NCBI GenBank assembly: GCA_017626625.1
Contig: JAGAIK010000699.1
Span: 1-6,384, forward strand
Reading direction: 5' to 3'
DNA length: 6,384 nt
Source: Roseburia sp.
Lineage (GTDB): Bacteria; Bacillota; Clostridia; Lachnospirales; Lachnospiraceae
In this document: positions 1-6,384 of the stretch, piece after piece
Numbering within the stretch: the stretch's first letter is position 1
How the letters are laid out: each line of letters starts with the position of its first letter
The notes under the pieces: model-generated
Told to the model about the DNA's origin: nothing
The model's database searches: none
Seen by the model: the letters and a program-made list of their open reading frames with translations, nothing else
Program-made: the position numbers and the translations under genes

Positions 1-1602
1 CAACTGCTGACGGGCATGGAGCAGTTTATGGAAGTAACCTTTCAACTGATGCACTATGTGTTGTTGAGTCAGTCTGCAGATACGGGAAACGGCGCCCTGT
101 TAGCCCAACTGAACCGCTTGAATCAACTGCTGGCACAGTATACCCCGATGGAATCCGCTGCAAAAAAATGCCTGGCAAACATAGAAAATGTGGAGCGGCT
201 GGCGGAGGAAAGTGAAATTGTAAAAGCCTATACATTCTACTTAAAAGAGAATAAGGACAGCGCAAAACATCTGCTGGCAGATGAAGTGGAAGAGATGGCA
301 GCCGCTATGGATATCACCGGAGGCGAAGCGTGGAAAAATCTCTTCTCCTATCTGACATCTACGGTAAAAGTGGAATACGGGGAAGAAACCTTAACCCTTT
401 CCGAAGTGCGGAATCTGGCATACAGCCCGGAGCCGAAGGTGCGGAAAGCAGCCTATGAGGCGGAGCTTGCCTCCTATGAAAAGATTGCGGATTCTCTGGC
501 GTTTGCCCTGAACAATATCAAAGCACAGGTTACCATGTTAAGCGAAAAGAGAGGCTACGACAGCCCGCTTGCCATGACTTTAGAACAGTCAAGAATGAGC
601 CGTAAAACTTTAGACGCCATGATGGAGGCAATCGAAGAATATCTTCCGGTATTTCGGAAATACCTGCGGAAAAAGGCGGAGCTGCTGGGGTATCAGAACG
701 GACTGCCCTGGTATGAGCTGTTTGCTCCGATGGGGAAAGCGGATAAGACCTACACCATAGAAGAGGCGAGGGATTATCTGGTGGAATGTTTCCGTACCTT
801 TACCCCGGATATGGCGGAGCTGATGAAAGAAGCCTTTGACAATGCCTGGATTGATTTTTACCCGAAGAAAGGAAAACGGGGTGGAGCTTTCTGTATGTCC
901 GTATCAGAGCGGAAACAGAGCCGGATTCTTACCAATTTTGATGGCTATTTCGGCTCTGTCGGAACCTTGGCCCATGAACTGGGGCATGCGTACCACAACA
1001 GGCAGTTAGAGGGGGAACGTCCGCTGAATCAGAATTATCCCATGCCTGTGGCAGAGACGGCATCCACCTTTAATGAGACGCATCTGGGCAGATATGCGCT
1101 GAAGGAAGCAGAGGGGGAGGAACGCCTGAATTTGCTGGAAAATGATTTAAAAGAGCAGACTCAGTGTATCGTGGATATCTATTCCCGCTATCTCTTTGAA
1201 ACGGCAGTTTTTGAGCAGGGGAAAAATAAATTCCTGATGGCGGAGGACTGTAAGGAGCTGATGTTAGAGGCGCAGAAGAAAGCCTATGGGGAAGGACTTG
1301 ACAGCGAATATCTTCACCCATATATGTGGGCATGTAAAAACCATTATTACAACAGCAACCGGAGCTTTTACAATTTCCCTTATGCCTTTGGAAAGCTGTT
1401 CGCATTAGGGCTTTACGATAAATTTTTACAGGAGGGGGAGGCTTTTGTTCCGAAGTACAAAAAAATGCTTGCGGCGACACCCTGCTGTACCATAGAAGAG
1501 GCGGGAGCAATGGTGGGAATTGACCTGACCTCTGTGGATTTCTGGAAAAAGAGTCTTTCCATGATTGCAGAAAATGTGGAAGAATTTTGCAGGTGTTCTT
1601 AG
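1..1602 (+). CDS. pepF: M3-family oligoendopeptidase (PepF type), 5'-truncated
   Basis: Zinc metallopeptidase that cleaves short oligopeptides in the cytoplasm, probably in peptide recycling or nutrition. The catalytic motif HELGH is at 973-987 inside GTLAHELGHAYHN; its two His bind zinc and the Glu is the catalytic base. The likely third zinc ligand is the Glu at 1054-1056 in AETASTFNE, a PepF/M3B signature. Near the C-terminus RSFYNFPYAFGKLFALGLY matches the substrate-binding region of the family. No signal peptide is visible. The reading frame is open to base 1 (QLLTG before the ATG at 16), that ATG has no Shine-Dalgarno, and the 533 visible codons fall short of the usual 560-600 residues, so the real start lies upstream and the ATG at 16 is internal. 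The C-terminus ends in a Cys-containing VEEFCRCS. The family call is secure; the exact substrate is not known. Confidence 0.93.
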   Translation, partial: QLLTGMEQFMEVTFQLMHYVLLSQSADTGNGALLAQLNRLNQLLAQYTPMESAAKKCLANIENVERLAEESEIVKAYTFYLKENKDSAKHLLADEVEEMAAAMDITGGEAWKNLFSYLTSTVKVEYGEETLTLSEVRNLAYSPEPKVRKAAYEAELASYEKIADSLAFALNNIKAQVTMLSEKRGYDSPLAMTLEQSRMSRKTLDAMMEAIEEYLPVFRKYLRKKAELLGYQNGLPWYELFAPMGKADKTYTIEEARDYLVECFRTFTPDMAELMKEAFDNAWIDFYPKKGKRGGAFCMSVSERKQSRILTNFDGYFGSVGTLAHELGHAYHNRQLEGERPLNQNYPMPVAETASTFNETHLGRYALKEAEGEERLNLLENDLKEQTQCIVDIYSRYLFETAVFEQGKNKFLMAEDCKELMLEAQKKAYGEGLDSEYLHPYMWACKNHYYNSNRSFYNFPYAFGKLFALGLYDKFLQEGEAFVPKYKKMLAATPCCTIEEAGAMVGIDLTSVDFWKKSLSMIAENVEEFCRCS

Positions 1603-1614
1603 AAAAAAATATCA

Positions 1615-1644
1615 TTCAAAATTCATTTTTTGACGATATATAAA
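1615..1644 (+). promoter_or_regulatory. Possible weak promoter for the reductase-chemoreceptor run
   Basis: The 70-base gap between the peptidase and the reductase is AT-rich and has no convincing terminator. A sigma-A-like pair can be read: TTCAAA at 1615-1620 (4 of 6 matches to TTGACA) and TATAAA at 1639-1644 (5 of 6 to TATAAT), 18 bases apart. Overlapping it, GACGATAT at 1632-1639 matches 7 of 8 bases of the SigD -10 consensus GCCGATAT, but no TAAA lies at the required distance upstream. Either start would leave a short leader before the Shine-Dalgarno at 1659-1664. AT-rich gaps give such matches by chance, so this is tentative; read-through from the peptidase gene is the alternative. Confidence 0.3.
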
Positions 1645-1672
1645 AGAGGTTGTAAGGGAAGGAGAAAAGAGA

Positions 1673-2803
1673 ATGACAGACTTAAAAAACAGTATGACGA
1701 AGAAATTGGGATTTGGCTGTATGCGTCTTCCCGTGACAGGCGGCGATGTGAATGCCATTGATGACGCACGGTTCTGCGCCATGATTGATTCTTATATGGA
1801 ACAGGGATTTCAATATTTCGATACAGCCTATCCTTACCACAATGAGAAATCAGAGGAAGCGGTGAGACGCTGCCTGGTGGAACGCTATGACAGGGACAAA
1901 TTTCTCCTTGCCACGAAAATGCCGGTGTGGCTGGTGAAAGTAACCGCAGATTATGAGCGGCTGTTTGAGATTCAGCGGAAGCGCTGCGGTGTGGAATACT
2001 TTGATTTTTATCTGCTTCATGCCATGAATAAAGACCGGGCAAGAGAGGCAGAGGAAAAAGGCGGCTTTGCCTTTGTGCAGCGCATGAAGGAGGAAGGAAA
2101 AATCAGGCATATCGGATTTTCTTTCCATGATACGGCGGATGTACTGGATGATATTTTAAGCAGACACCCGGAGATGGAATTTGTCCAGTTGCAGATTAAT
2201 TATTACGACTGGGAGTCTGAGAACGTACAGTCGGGGAAATGCTATGAGACAGCAGTAAAACACGGTGTTCCGGTTATCGTGATGGAGCCGGTAAAGGGCG
2301 GAACTCTTGCCAATATGGTGGGAGAGCCTGCTAATATTTTAAAGGGGCTAAATCCGGAGGCATCCTTTGCGTCCTTTGCAATCCGCTATGCGGCATCCCT
2401 TGACAATGTTATGCTGGTGTTGAGCGGTATGTCGGACGAGGCGCAGTTAGCGGATAATACTTCCTATATGAAAGACTTTGTCCCGCTGTCAGAACAGGAG
2501 CAGCAGGCGATAGAAAAGGTGGTGGAGGAGTTGGAAAAACTGCCTACCATTGCCTGTACGGCGTGCCGCTACTGCGTGGAAGGCTGTCCGAAGAAGATTG
2601 TGATACCGGATGTATTCCACGCCTATAATTCCGTGGTACAGTTCGGGCTGAATGATATCACAAGAGGTAATTATAATCGTGCGGTGGCAGAGAAAGGAAG
2701 GGCAGAGGATTGCATCAAATGCGGAAAATGTGAGGGACAGTGTCCGCAGCATTTACCGATTCGTGACTTGTTAGAGAAGACAGCAGAGACATTTGCTGGG
2801 TAA
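1673..2803 (+). CDS. Aldo/keto reductase with C-terminal double [4Fe-4S] ferredoxin domain
   Basis: Predicted cytoplasmic oxidoreductase, 376 residues. Residues about 10-270 form an aldo/keto reductase TIM barrel (GFGCMRLP near the N-terminus) with the full catalytic tetrad: Asp50 and Tyr55 in DTAYPYHNE, Lys82 in ATKMP and His116 in LLHAM. Residues about 290-370 carry two complete Cx2Cx2Cx3CP motifs, Cys295/298/301/305 and Cys347/350/353/357, each expected to bind a [4Fe-4S] cluster. This fusion is common in anaerobic Firmicutes and suggests electron transfer between clusters and a carbonyl or related substrate, but substrate and donor cannot be read from sequence. The start is set by GGGAAGGAG ending at 1664, eight bases before ATG; the in-frame Met8 at 1694 is less likely. 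The chemoreceptor gene begins 17 bases after the stop, so the two are probably co-transcribed. Confidence 0.94.
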   Translation: MTDLKNSMTKKLGFGCMRLPVTGGDVNAIDDARFCAMIDSYMEQGFQYFDTAYPYHNEKSEEAVRRCLVERYDRDKFLLATKMPVWLVKVTADYERLFEIQRKRCGVEYFDFYLLHAMNKDRAREAEEKGGFAFVQRMKEEGKIRHIGFSFHDTADVLDDILSRHPEMEFVQLQINYYDWESENVQSGKCYETAVKHGVPVIVMEPVKGGTLANMVGEPANILKGLNPEASFASFAIRYAASLDNVMLVLSGMSDEAQLADNTSYMKDFVPLSEQEQQAIEKVVEELEKLPTIACTACRYCVEGCPKKIVIPDVFHAYNSVVQFGLNDITRGNYNRAVAEKGRAEDCIKCGKCEGQCPQHLPIRDLLEKTAETFAG

Positions 2804-2820
2804 AACAGGGAGGACTTACG

Positions 2821-4512
2821 ATGGAAGAAAAGGGAAAAGTTACGTTTGTCCATTCGATTATGGCAAAGATAGTGTTACTGGTAGTTGTGGTTACTGTGAT
2901 ATCGGTGCTGGGAACTTTAATAAGCACCAGAATAGAAGCAAATAACGCGCTGACTGAGGTGAATGAGAACTACATATTGAGCATGGCGGAGACCACCGCC
3001 AATCTGGTGGAAAAGATACCGGAGGATATGGTGAGCAGTGAGGAATATGCAAATGCCATGGGAGATATCGAAATGAAAGGCATAGAATCCTCTTATGCGT
3101 ATCTGGTGGATGAAAGCGGTACGATGCTTTACCATCCGACAGCGGAAAAAATCGGACAGCCGGTGGAAAATGAGGTGGTAAAGAACCTGGTAAGCCAGCT
3201 TCAGGCGGGAAGCAGACCGGAGGATGCGGTGGTGACTTACAATTTTAACGGGGCAGTCAAATATGCAGCGTATGCACTGACCAGTGATAATAAGATTGTA
3301 GTGGTTACCGCAGACCAGGAGGAAGTGGTTGAGCCGGTAAACAGCATGTTAAGGAAATTAGTAGGTTCCGCTTTGGCAGGAATGGTGATTTGTATTGTAA
3401 TAGGCTGCATTGTGGGCAGACTTATCTGCAAGCCAATTCAGCAGCTGACGGTGATTATCGGTGATACCTCAAGGTTGGATTTCAGGTCAAATCCCAACAG
3501 CAATAAGCTTTGCCGGAGAAAAGACGAGACCGGTGAGATGGCGCGGGAAGTCAGAATGATGCGAAAGAACCTGCGGGAAATGATAGGAAGTATTAACACA
3601 GCCAGCAGCCAGATAACCTCCAATGTAGACGGTTTACAGGAGATAACCTCCACCGTAGACCAGATGTGCTCCGATAACTCCGCCACAAGCCAGGAGTTAG
3701 CAGCAGGAATGGAAGAGACGGCAGCCACCACACTGACCATCAGTGAAAATATTGGACTGATTAAAGAGGGGGCTGAGGATATTAATTCTATGGCGTCCGA
3801 GGGAACAAAGACCTCCGAGGAAGTGATGGAACGCGCACAGAACATGAGAGAAAAGACCGTGGCAGCCAGCAGCAGAACCATGGATATGTACAGCACCGTA
3901 AAGGTGAAGGCAGAGCGGGCGATTGAAGGCTCCAAGGCAGTGGAGAAAATCAACGAACTTACCAACACCATTATGGAGATTTCTTCCCAGACAAGCCTGC
4001 TGGCATTAAACGCTTCCATTGAGGCAGCGAGAGCAGGGGAAGCAGGAAAGGGCTTTGCGGTAGTGGCAACGGAAATCGGCAGTCTGGCAGAGCAGACCTC
4101 CAAAGCCATTGCGGACATCAGCGAGATTGTCAAAGAGGTAAATCAGGCGGTGGGCAACATGTCGGAATGCCTTGGGGAAACCACGGATTTCCTGGAAAAT
4201 ACTGTTGTAGGGGACTATAAAGAATTTGAGCAGGTGAGTGAACAGTATAAAGAAGATGCGGATGTATTCAGAACCAGTATGGAGAATGTGAAGTCATCCA
4301 TGGAACAACTGGCAGTTTCCATTGAGAGCATTGCCAGTGCGCTGGGAGGTATCAATGAGACCGTGGGAGAGTCCTCACAGGGTGTTACGGATATTGCAGA
4401 GAAAACCAGTGACATGGTGGAGAAAACAGGAACAACTCACAATATGGTTTCCGAATGCTATTCCTGTGTTGAGAACCTGAAGGACATTGTAGACAAGTTT
4501 ATACTGGAATAA
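2821..4512 (+). CDS. Methyl-accepting chemotaxis protein with extracellular Cache-like sensor
   Basis: Transmembrane chemoreceptor, 563 residues, expected to control CheA through CheW in a polar array. TM1 is about residues 14-34. The extracellular sensor, about 35-178, contains [21 protein letters not shown] (93-113, shown here in part: YAYLVDESG then [10 protein letters not shown]), a pattern of clostridial Cache domains. TM2 is about 180-202, HAMP about 203-256 (RKDETGEM near its end) and the signalling coiled coil about 260-560. Its hairpin tip (386-419) holds the near-invariant [15 protein letters not shown] and GKGFAVVA. No C-terminal CheR/CheB docking pentapeptide is present. The ligand is unknown; small organic acids or amino acids are common for Cache receptors. 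Start choice is supported by GGGAGGA at 2808-2814, six bases before ATG. An unusual non-heptad stretch lies in the descending helix at about 455-485. Confidence 0.96.
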   Translation: MEEKGKVTFVHSIMAKIVLLVVVVTVISVLGTLISTRIEANNALTEVNENYILSMAETTANLVEKIPEDMVSSEEYANAMGDIEMKGIESSYAYLVDESGTMLYHPTAEKIGQPVENEVVKNLVSQLQAGSRPEDAVVTYNFNGAVKYAAYALTSDNKIVVVTADQEEVVEPVNSMLRKLVGSALAGMVICIVIGCIVGRLICKPIQQLTVIIGDTSRLDFRSNPNSNKLCRRKDETGEMAREVRMMRKNLREMIGSINTASSQITSNVDGLQEITSTVDQMCSDNSATSQELAAGMEETAATTLTISENIGLIKEGAEDINSMASEGTKTSEEVMERAQNMREKTVAASSRTMDMYSTVKVKAERAIEGSKAVEKINELTNTIMEISSQTSLLALNASIEAARAGEAGKGFAVVATEIGSLAEQTSKAIADISEIVKEVNQAVGNMSECLGETTDFLENTVVGDYKEFEQVSEQYKEDADVFRTSMENVKSSMEQLAVSIESIASALGGINETVGESSQGVTDIAEKTSDMVEKTGTTHNMVSECYSCVENLKDIVDKFILE

Positions 4513-4529
4513 CAGCGTTTGGCAGGCGT

Positions 4530-4534
4530 GGAGG
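4530..4534 (+). promoter_or_regulatory. Shine-Dalgarno deciding the start at 4540
   Basis: GGAGG lies five bases before ATG 4540. A longer reading from TTG 4519, seven codons upstream and in frame, would put this site inside the coding region and has no Shine-Dalgarno of its own, so ATG 4540 is preferred. Confidence 0.75.
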
Positions 4535-4539
4535 AAAGC

Positions 4540-5145
4540 ATGGACATTATCATCGTCATTATCGTAGTTGTCTGGGTAGTTTTTGCAGAAAAAAAGAAGA
4601 AAGCCCAAAAAGCCCAGAAAAGTACGGGAACAATAAAGCAGCAGAATACCGGAAAAAGAAACTGGCAGAGCATGGACAGAAAAAGCCAGCCGGGGCAGAC
4701 AGGGAATACGATTCAGAGTGCTGCGAATACAATGCAGAAAAGCATGACACAGACACAGCGGGAATTAAAGGAACGCCTGCAGAAAAAATACGGAAATGCA
4801 GCACAGGCGGGCAGAGCTGTACCGCAGAAGAATGGACAGCGTACAGCTCCTGCTCCGCAGTCTGATGTGCAGAGCACAAGAGTACAGCAGCCGGCACGGG
4901 AGAATACCATTCTAAGCCGCGCAGCAGCTAATGTACAGGAAGAAGCAGTGGATGAACTGCGGTTTGAACAGACCGAAAATACAGCGGTGGAAAGCCTTGG
5001 TCTTGCCACGATGGAAAACAGCCCGCTGATGCAGCAAATCAGTGACCTTATGATTACGGGATATACCGGGGAACTGAGCTTTGAACGGGATTTTGTGGCA
5101 GAGGGAGTGGAGATGCTCAACCGTTGCGAAATGATGGAATTTTAA
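4540..5145 (+). CDS. Small membrane-anchored protein of unknown function
   Basis: I do not recognise a named family. From ATG 4540 the protein has 201 residues. Residues 2-16 (DIIIVIIVVVWVVFA) form one hydrophobic segment followed at once by EKKKKAQKAQK. By the positive-inside rule this suggests an N-out/C-in anchor with the bulk of the protein in the cytoplasm. Residues about 25-130 are hydrophilic and low in complexity, rich in Gln, Lys, Thr, Ala and Ser, and probably disordered. The last 40 or so residues look ordered: SPLMQQISDLMITGYTGELS then FERDFVAEGVEMLNRCEMMEF, an amphipathic pattern likely to be a conserved functional module. It starts 27 bases after the chemoreceptor stop and is followed by a terminator, so it is probably the last gene of that transcription unit. 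A scaffold or accessory role is only a guess. Confidence 0.8.
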   Translation: MDIIIVIIVVVWVVFAEKKKKAQKAQKSTGTIKQQNTGKRNWQSMDRKSQPGQTGNTIQSAANTMQKSMTQTQRELKERLQKKYGNAAQAGRAVPQKNGQRTAPAPQSDVQSTRVQQPARENTILSRAAANVQEEAVDELRFEQTENTAVESLGLATMENSPLMQQISDLMITGYTGELSFERDFVAEGVEMLNRCEMMEF

Positions 5146-5146
5146 G

Positions 5147-5172
5147 AGGACAGCGCAGCAATGCGCTGTCTT
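5147..5172 (+). terminator. Rho-independent terminator after the membrane-anchored protein gene
   Basis: GACAGCGCA (5149-5157) and TGCGCTGTC (5162-5170) form a perfect 9-bp stem closed by a GCAA loop, a stable GNRA tetraloop. A G-U and an A-U pair extend the stem to 11 bp (5147-5172). It starts one base after the stop codon at 5145. The tract that follows, TTGTATTAAA, is only moderately U-rich, so termination may be incomplete and the DUF1653 gene could receive read-through. No good promoter was found between this hairpin and 5209. Confidence 0.7.
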
Positions 5173-5192
5173 GTATTAAATAGCTGAGAAAG

Positions 5193-5217
5193 GACAGAAT
5201 GACAGAATATGACAGAA
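5193..5217 (+). repeat. Short tandem repeat GACAGAA across the start of the DUF1653 gene
   Basis: GACAGAA occurs three times, at 5193-5199, 5201-5207 and 5211-5217. The last two copies sit in a near-perfect 10-base tandem duplication, ATGACAGAAT at 5199-5208 and ATGACAGAAA at 5209-5218. The first unit duplicates the start codon out of frame and separates the Shine-Dalgarno AAAGGA (5189-5194) from the true ATG at 5209 by 14 bases. It looks like a slippage-type duplication. Confidence 0.8.
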
Positions 5218-5904
5218 AGAATACCGCAGAGCGGAGAAATATACCGTCACTTTAAGGATAAATTATACCAGGTAATCACGGTGGCGAAGCATTCGGAGAC
5301 CGGAGAATTGCTGGTGGTGTATCAGGCATTGTACGGTGATTTTGCCGTATATGCAAGACCGCTTGCCATGTTTACCAGCGAGGTGGACCATATAAAATAT
5401 CCACAGGTGACCCAGAGATACCGTTTTGAGAAGGTAGAGCGTGAGACGCTCACAAAGCCTGTGGCAGGGAAAACGAAAGAGCGTGAGATGCCAGTAGCAG
5501 GAGAGATGCCGGAGCGTGAGGTGCCTGCAAAGCCTGCGACAGGGAAGACGCCGGAGCGCGAGATGATTGCAAAGCCCGCAGCAGGGGAGACGCAGGAATG
5601 CGAGAAACAGAAAAAAACTTCTGCCACAGACGATGCCGCAGGAAAAGAAGACAGCGCAGCAGGGGGAGACAGCGATTGCGGCGGTGTGAATCCGAAGCTT
5701 ATGGAATTTTTAGATACGGACGACTTTGATGAGAAGTATAATATTTTAGTTTCCATGCGTGATTGTATTACAGACCGTCTGATTAATGACATGGCGGTGG
5801 TATTAGATGTGGTGATTCCGGAAGGTGAGTTAGACGACAGATATGAGGAACTGAAAAGCTGCGTGAGAACCAGACAGCGCTACGAAAACAGCCGGCTGCG
5901 CTAA
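5209..5904 (+). CDS. DUF1653 domain protein with repeat linker and C-terminal domain of unknown function
   Basis: 231 residues, no signal peptide or membrane segment, so probably cytoplasmic. Residues about 8-73 match DUF1653: [33 protein letters not shown] and [10 protein letters not shown] are its hallmark blocks. The biochemical function of DUF1653 is not established. Residues 83-133 are a degenerate Pro/Ala/Glu/Arg repeat linker, and about 134-160 is acidic and Ala/Gly-rich. Residues about 161-231 ([39 protein letters not shown], ending [10 protein letters not shown]) look like a separate, mostly helical domain that I cannot name. ATG 5209 is the only start giving the whole DUF1653 domain, but its Shine-Dalgarno spacing of 14 bases is poor, and an out-of-frame ATG at 5199 is better placed. 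The methyltransferase gene follows after 35 bases, so the two may be co-transcribed. Confidence 0.9.
   Translation: MTERIPQSGEIYRHFKDKLYQVITVAKHSETGELLVVYQALYGDFAVYARPLAMFTSEVDHIKYPQVTQRYRFEKVERETLTKPVAGKTKEREMPVAGEMPEREVPAKPATGKTPEREMIAKPAAGETQECEKQKKTSATDDAAGKEDSAAGGDSDCGGVNPKLMEFLDTDDFDEKYNILVSMRDCITDRLINDMAVVLDVVIPEGELDDRYEELKSCVRTRQRYENSRLR
5455..5607 (+). repeat. Four degenerate 12-14 codon repeats in the DUF1653 linker
   Basis: The linker consists of four imperfect units: [39 protein letters not shown] and [12 protein letters not shown]. The shared pattern is (K)P-x-A/T-G-x-x-x-E-R/C-E-x. At DNA level the units share words such as GAGCGTGAG/GAGCGCGAG and AAGCCTG. Unit length varies by whole codons, which suggests in-frame expansion and contraction of a flexible charged linker. 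Confidence 0.8.
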
Positions 5905-5929
5905 AACCGAAAGATAACGGAGAGTTTAC

Positions 5930-5933
5930 GGAG
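5930..5933 (+). promoter_or_regulatory. Shine-Dalgarno for the methyltransferase gene
   Basis: GGAG lies six bases before ATG 5940 and fixes the start of the last gene. A second purine-rich stretch, CGGAGAG, lies about ten bases further upstream and is too distant to serve this ATG. Confidence 0.7.
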
Positions 5934-5939
5934 AAAAAT

Positions 5940-6384
5940 ATGGAAGAATTGAGAAATGGGCTGGCGAAGATAGCGGCTGCGGATAGTTATAAAATCATTA
6001 TCAGCAAGCCGGAAAAAAAGACGGTGGAGTACCGCAAAATTGTGGTAGAAAAGAAGGAATCCTATTTTCAGGCGGCAGCTTATACCGAAAAACAGGTATT
6101 TCATGAGAATATAGTACCGGAAGCGTTAGAGGAATATCTTTTTTCCACCGTGGCGGGAATGTATTTGCAGGTCAATGCCTGGGAGGACGGAGCGGAGCAT
6201 ATGCTTCTGATTTCTAAAAAAGGAAAAGTGACTTATCAATGCAAAAAAACGTCGGGAAAGACCGCTAAGGGAGGAGAAAGCAGCCACAACCGGAAAAAGA
6301 AATATATCTTAGAAGAGGGAAAAGTGGTGGAGCCGCTGGTGGATATGGGGATTTTTACTGCGGAGGGAAAGGTAGTCCGCAGTA
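5940..6384 (+). CDS. Class I SAM-dependent methyltransferase, N-terminal part (3'-truncated)
   Basis: An open frame starts at ATG 5940 behind a well-placed GGAG and runs off the window after 148 codons without a stop. The visible part is an N-terminal accessory region with alternating strands and charged segments (YKIIISKPEKKTVEYRKIVV, then VFHENI, MLLISKKGKVTYQCKK). It is followed by SSHNRKKKYILEEGKVVEPL and VDMGIFTAEGKVV. From memory, the HNRKK-YILEEG-(P)-LVD-G-x-T-EGKVV block is the signature preceding the methyltransferase domain (Methyltransf_32-like, PF13679) in proteins of about 400 residues in clostridia. The SAM-binding motifs themselves lie beyond the window, so function is inferred from this block. 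The substrate is unknown, with RNA one possibility. The HNRKKKY segment is basic and could contact nucleic acid. The gene lies 35 bases behind the DUF1653 gene. Confidence 0.72.
   Translation, partial: MEELRNGLAKIAAADSYKIIISKPEKKTVEYRKIVVEKKESYFQAAAYTEKQVFHENIVPEALEEYLFSTVAGMYLQVNAWEDGAEHMLLISKKGKVTYQCKKTSGKTAKGGESSHNRKKKYILEEGKVVEPLVDMGIFTAEGKVVRS

Noticed and set aside
16..18. ATG at 16 as the true start of the peptidase.
   Set aside because: The frame is open upstream to the window edge, there is no ribosome binding site, and the family needs several dozen more N-terminal residues.
1070..1615. Minus-strand open frame of 181 codons opposite the end of the peptidase gene.
   Set aside because: It overlaps the conserved C-terminal half of the M3 peptidase, is low in complexity (Pro/Ser-rich) and shows no family resemblance.
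1604..1631. Possible hairpin AAAAAAT / ATTTTTT after the peptidase stop codon.
   Set aside because: The 7-bp stem is all A-T with a 14-base loop, so it would be very unstable. It is not a credible terminator.
3438..4133. Long minus-strand open frame (231 codons) opposite the chemoreceptor gene.
   Set aside because: It lies entirely within the chemoreceptor coding region, whose protein has unmistakable conserved motifs. The antisense product is a Ser/Leu/Val-rich composition artefact of the coiled-coil codons and has no recognisable domain.
4519..4539. TTG start at 4519, which would lengthen the membrane-anchored protein by seven residues.
   Set aside because: No Shine-Dalgarno precedes it, and the strong GGAGG at 4530-4534 is correctly placed for ATG 4540.
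5171..5192. Possible promoter between the terminator and the DUF1653 gene (TATTAA at 5174-5179).
   Set aside because: Only 4 of 6 matches to a -10 box, and the -35 position falls in the GC-rich terminator stem with no similarity to TTGACA.
5650..5661. Twelve bases GACAGCGCAGCA identical to the left arm and loop of the terminator at 5149-5160.
   Set aside because: There is no nearby complementary arm at the second site, and it encodes Asp-Ser-Ala-Ala in the low-complexity linker. Most likely coincidence of Ala/Ser-rich codons.

Overview
The window reads as chromosomal DNA from an anaerobic low-to-mid GC Firmicute, most likely a Lachnospiraceae (Clostridium cluster XIVa) member. This rests on three things: gene families typical of that group (an aldo/keto reductase with a clostridial double [4Fe-4S] tail, a clostridial-style chemoreceptor, a DUF1653 protein), strong AGGAGG-like ribosome binding sites, and dense co-directional packing. 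All six genes lie on the + strand. No mobile element, CRISPR array, tRNA or rRNA was seen.

Layout. Bases 1-1602 hold the 3' part of an M3-family oligoendopeptidase (PepF type) whose 5' end lies outside the window. A 70-base AT-rich gap follows, with a possible weak promoter. Next comes a tight three-gene run: an Fe-S aldo/keto reductase (1673-2803), a Cache-type methyl-accepting chemotaxis protein (2821-4512) and a small membrane-anchored protein of unknown function (4540-5145). Gaps of 17 and 27 bases suggest co-transcription. The run ends at a clear hairpin terminator (5147-5172).

After the terminator come a DUF1653 protein with a degenerate repeat linker and a conserved-looking C-terminal domain (5209-5904) and, 35 bases later, the N-terminal part of a class I SAM-dependent methyltransferase that runs off the window (5940-6384). 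The DUF1653 gene has an odd start: a short tandem repeat puts an out-of-frame ATG at good distance from the only Shine-Dalgarno and the true ATG too far away.

Functionally, the peptidase digests oligopeptides in the cytoplasm, the reductase is a cytoplasmic redox enzyme, and the chemoreceptor feeds an unknown extracellular signal to CheA/CheW. Nothing in the sequence proves that the reductase, receptor and anchored protein act together; that is inferred from spacing alone. I see no clearly new biological system. The least explained parts are the membrane-anchored protein and the DUF1653 protein with its C-terminal domain.
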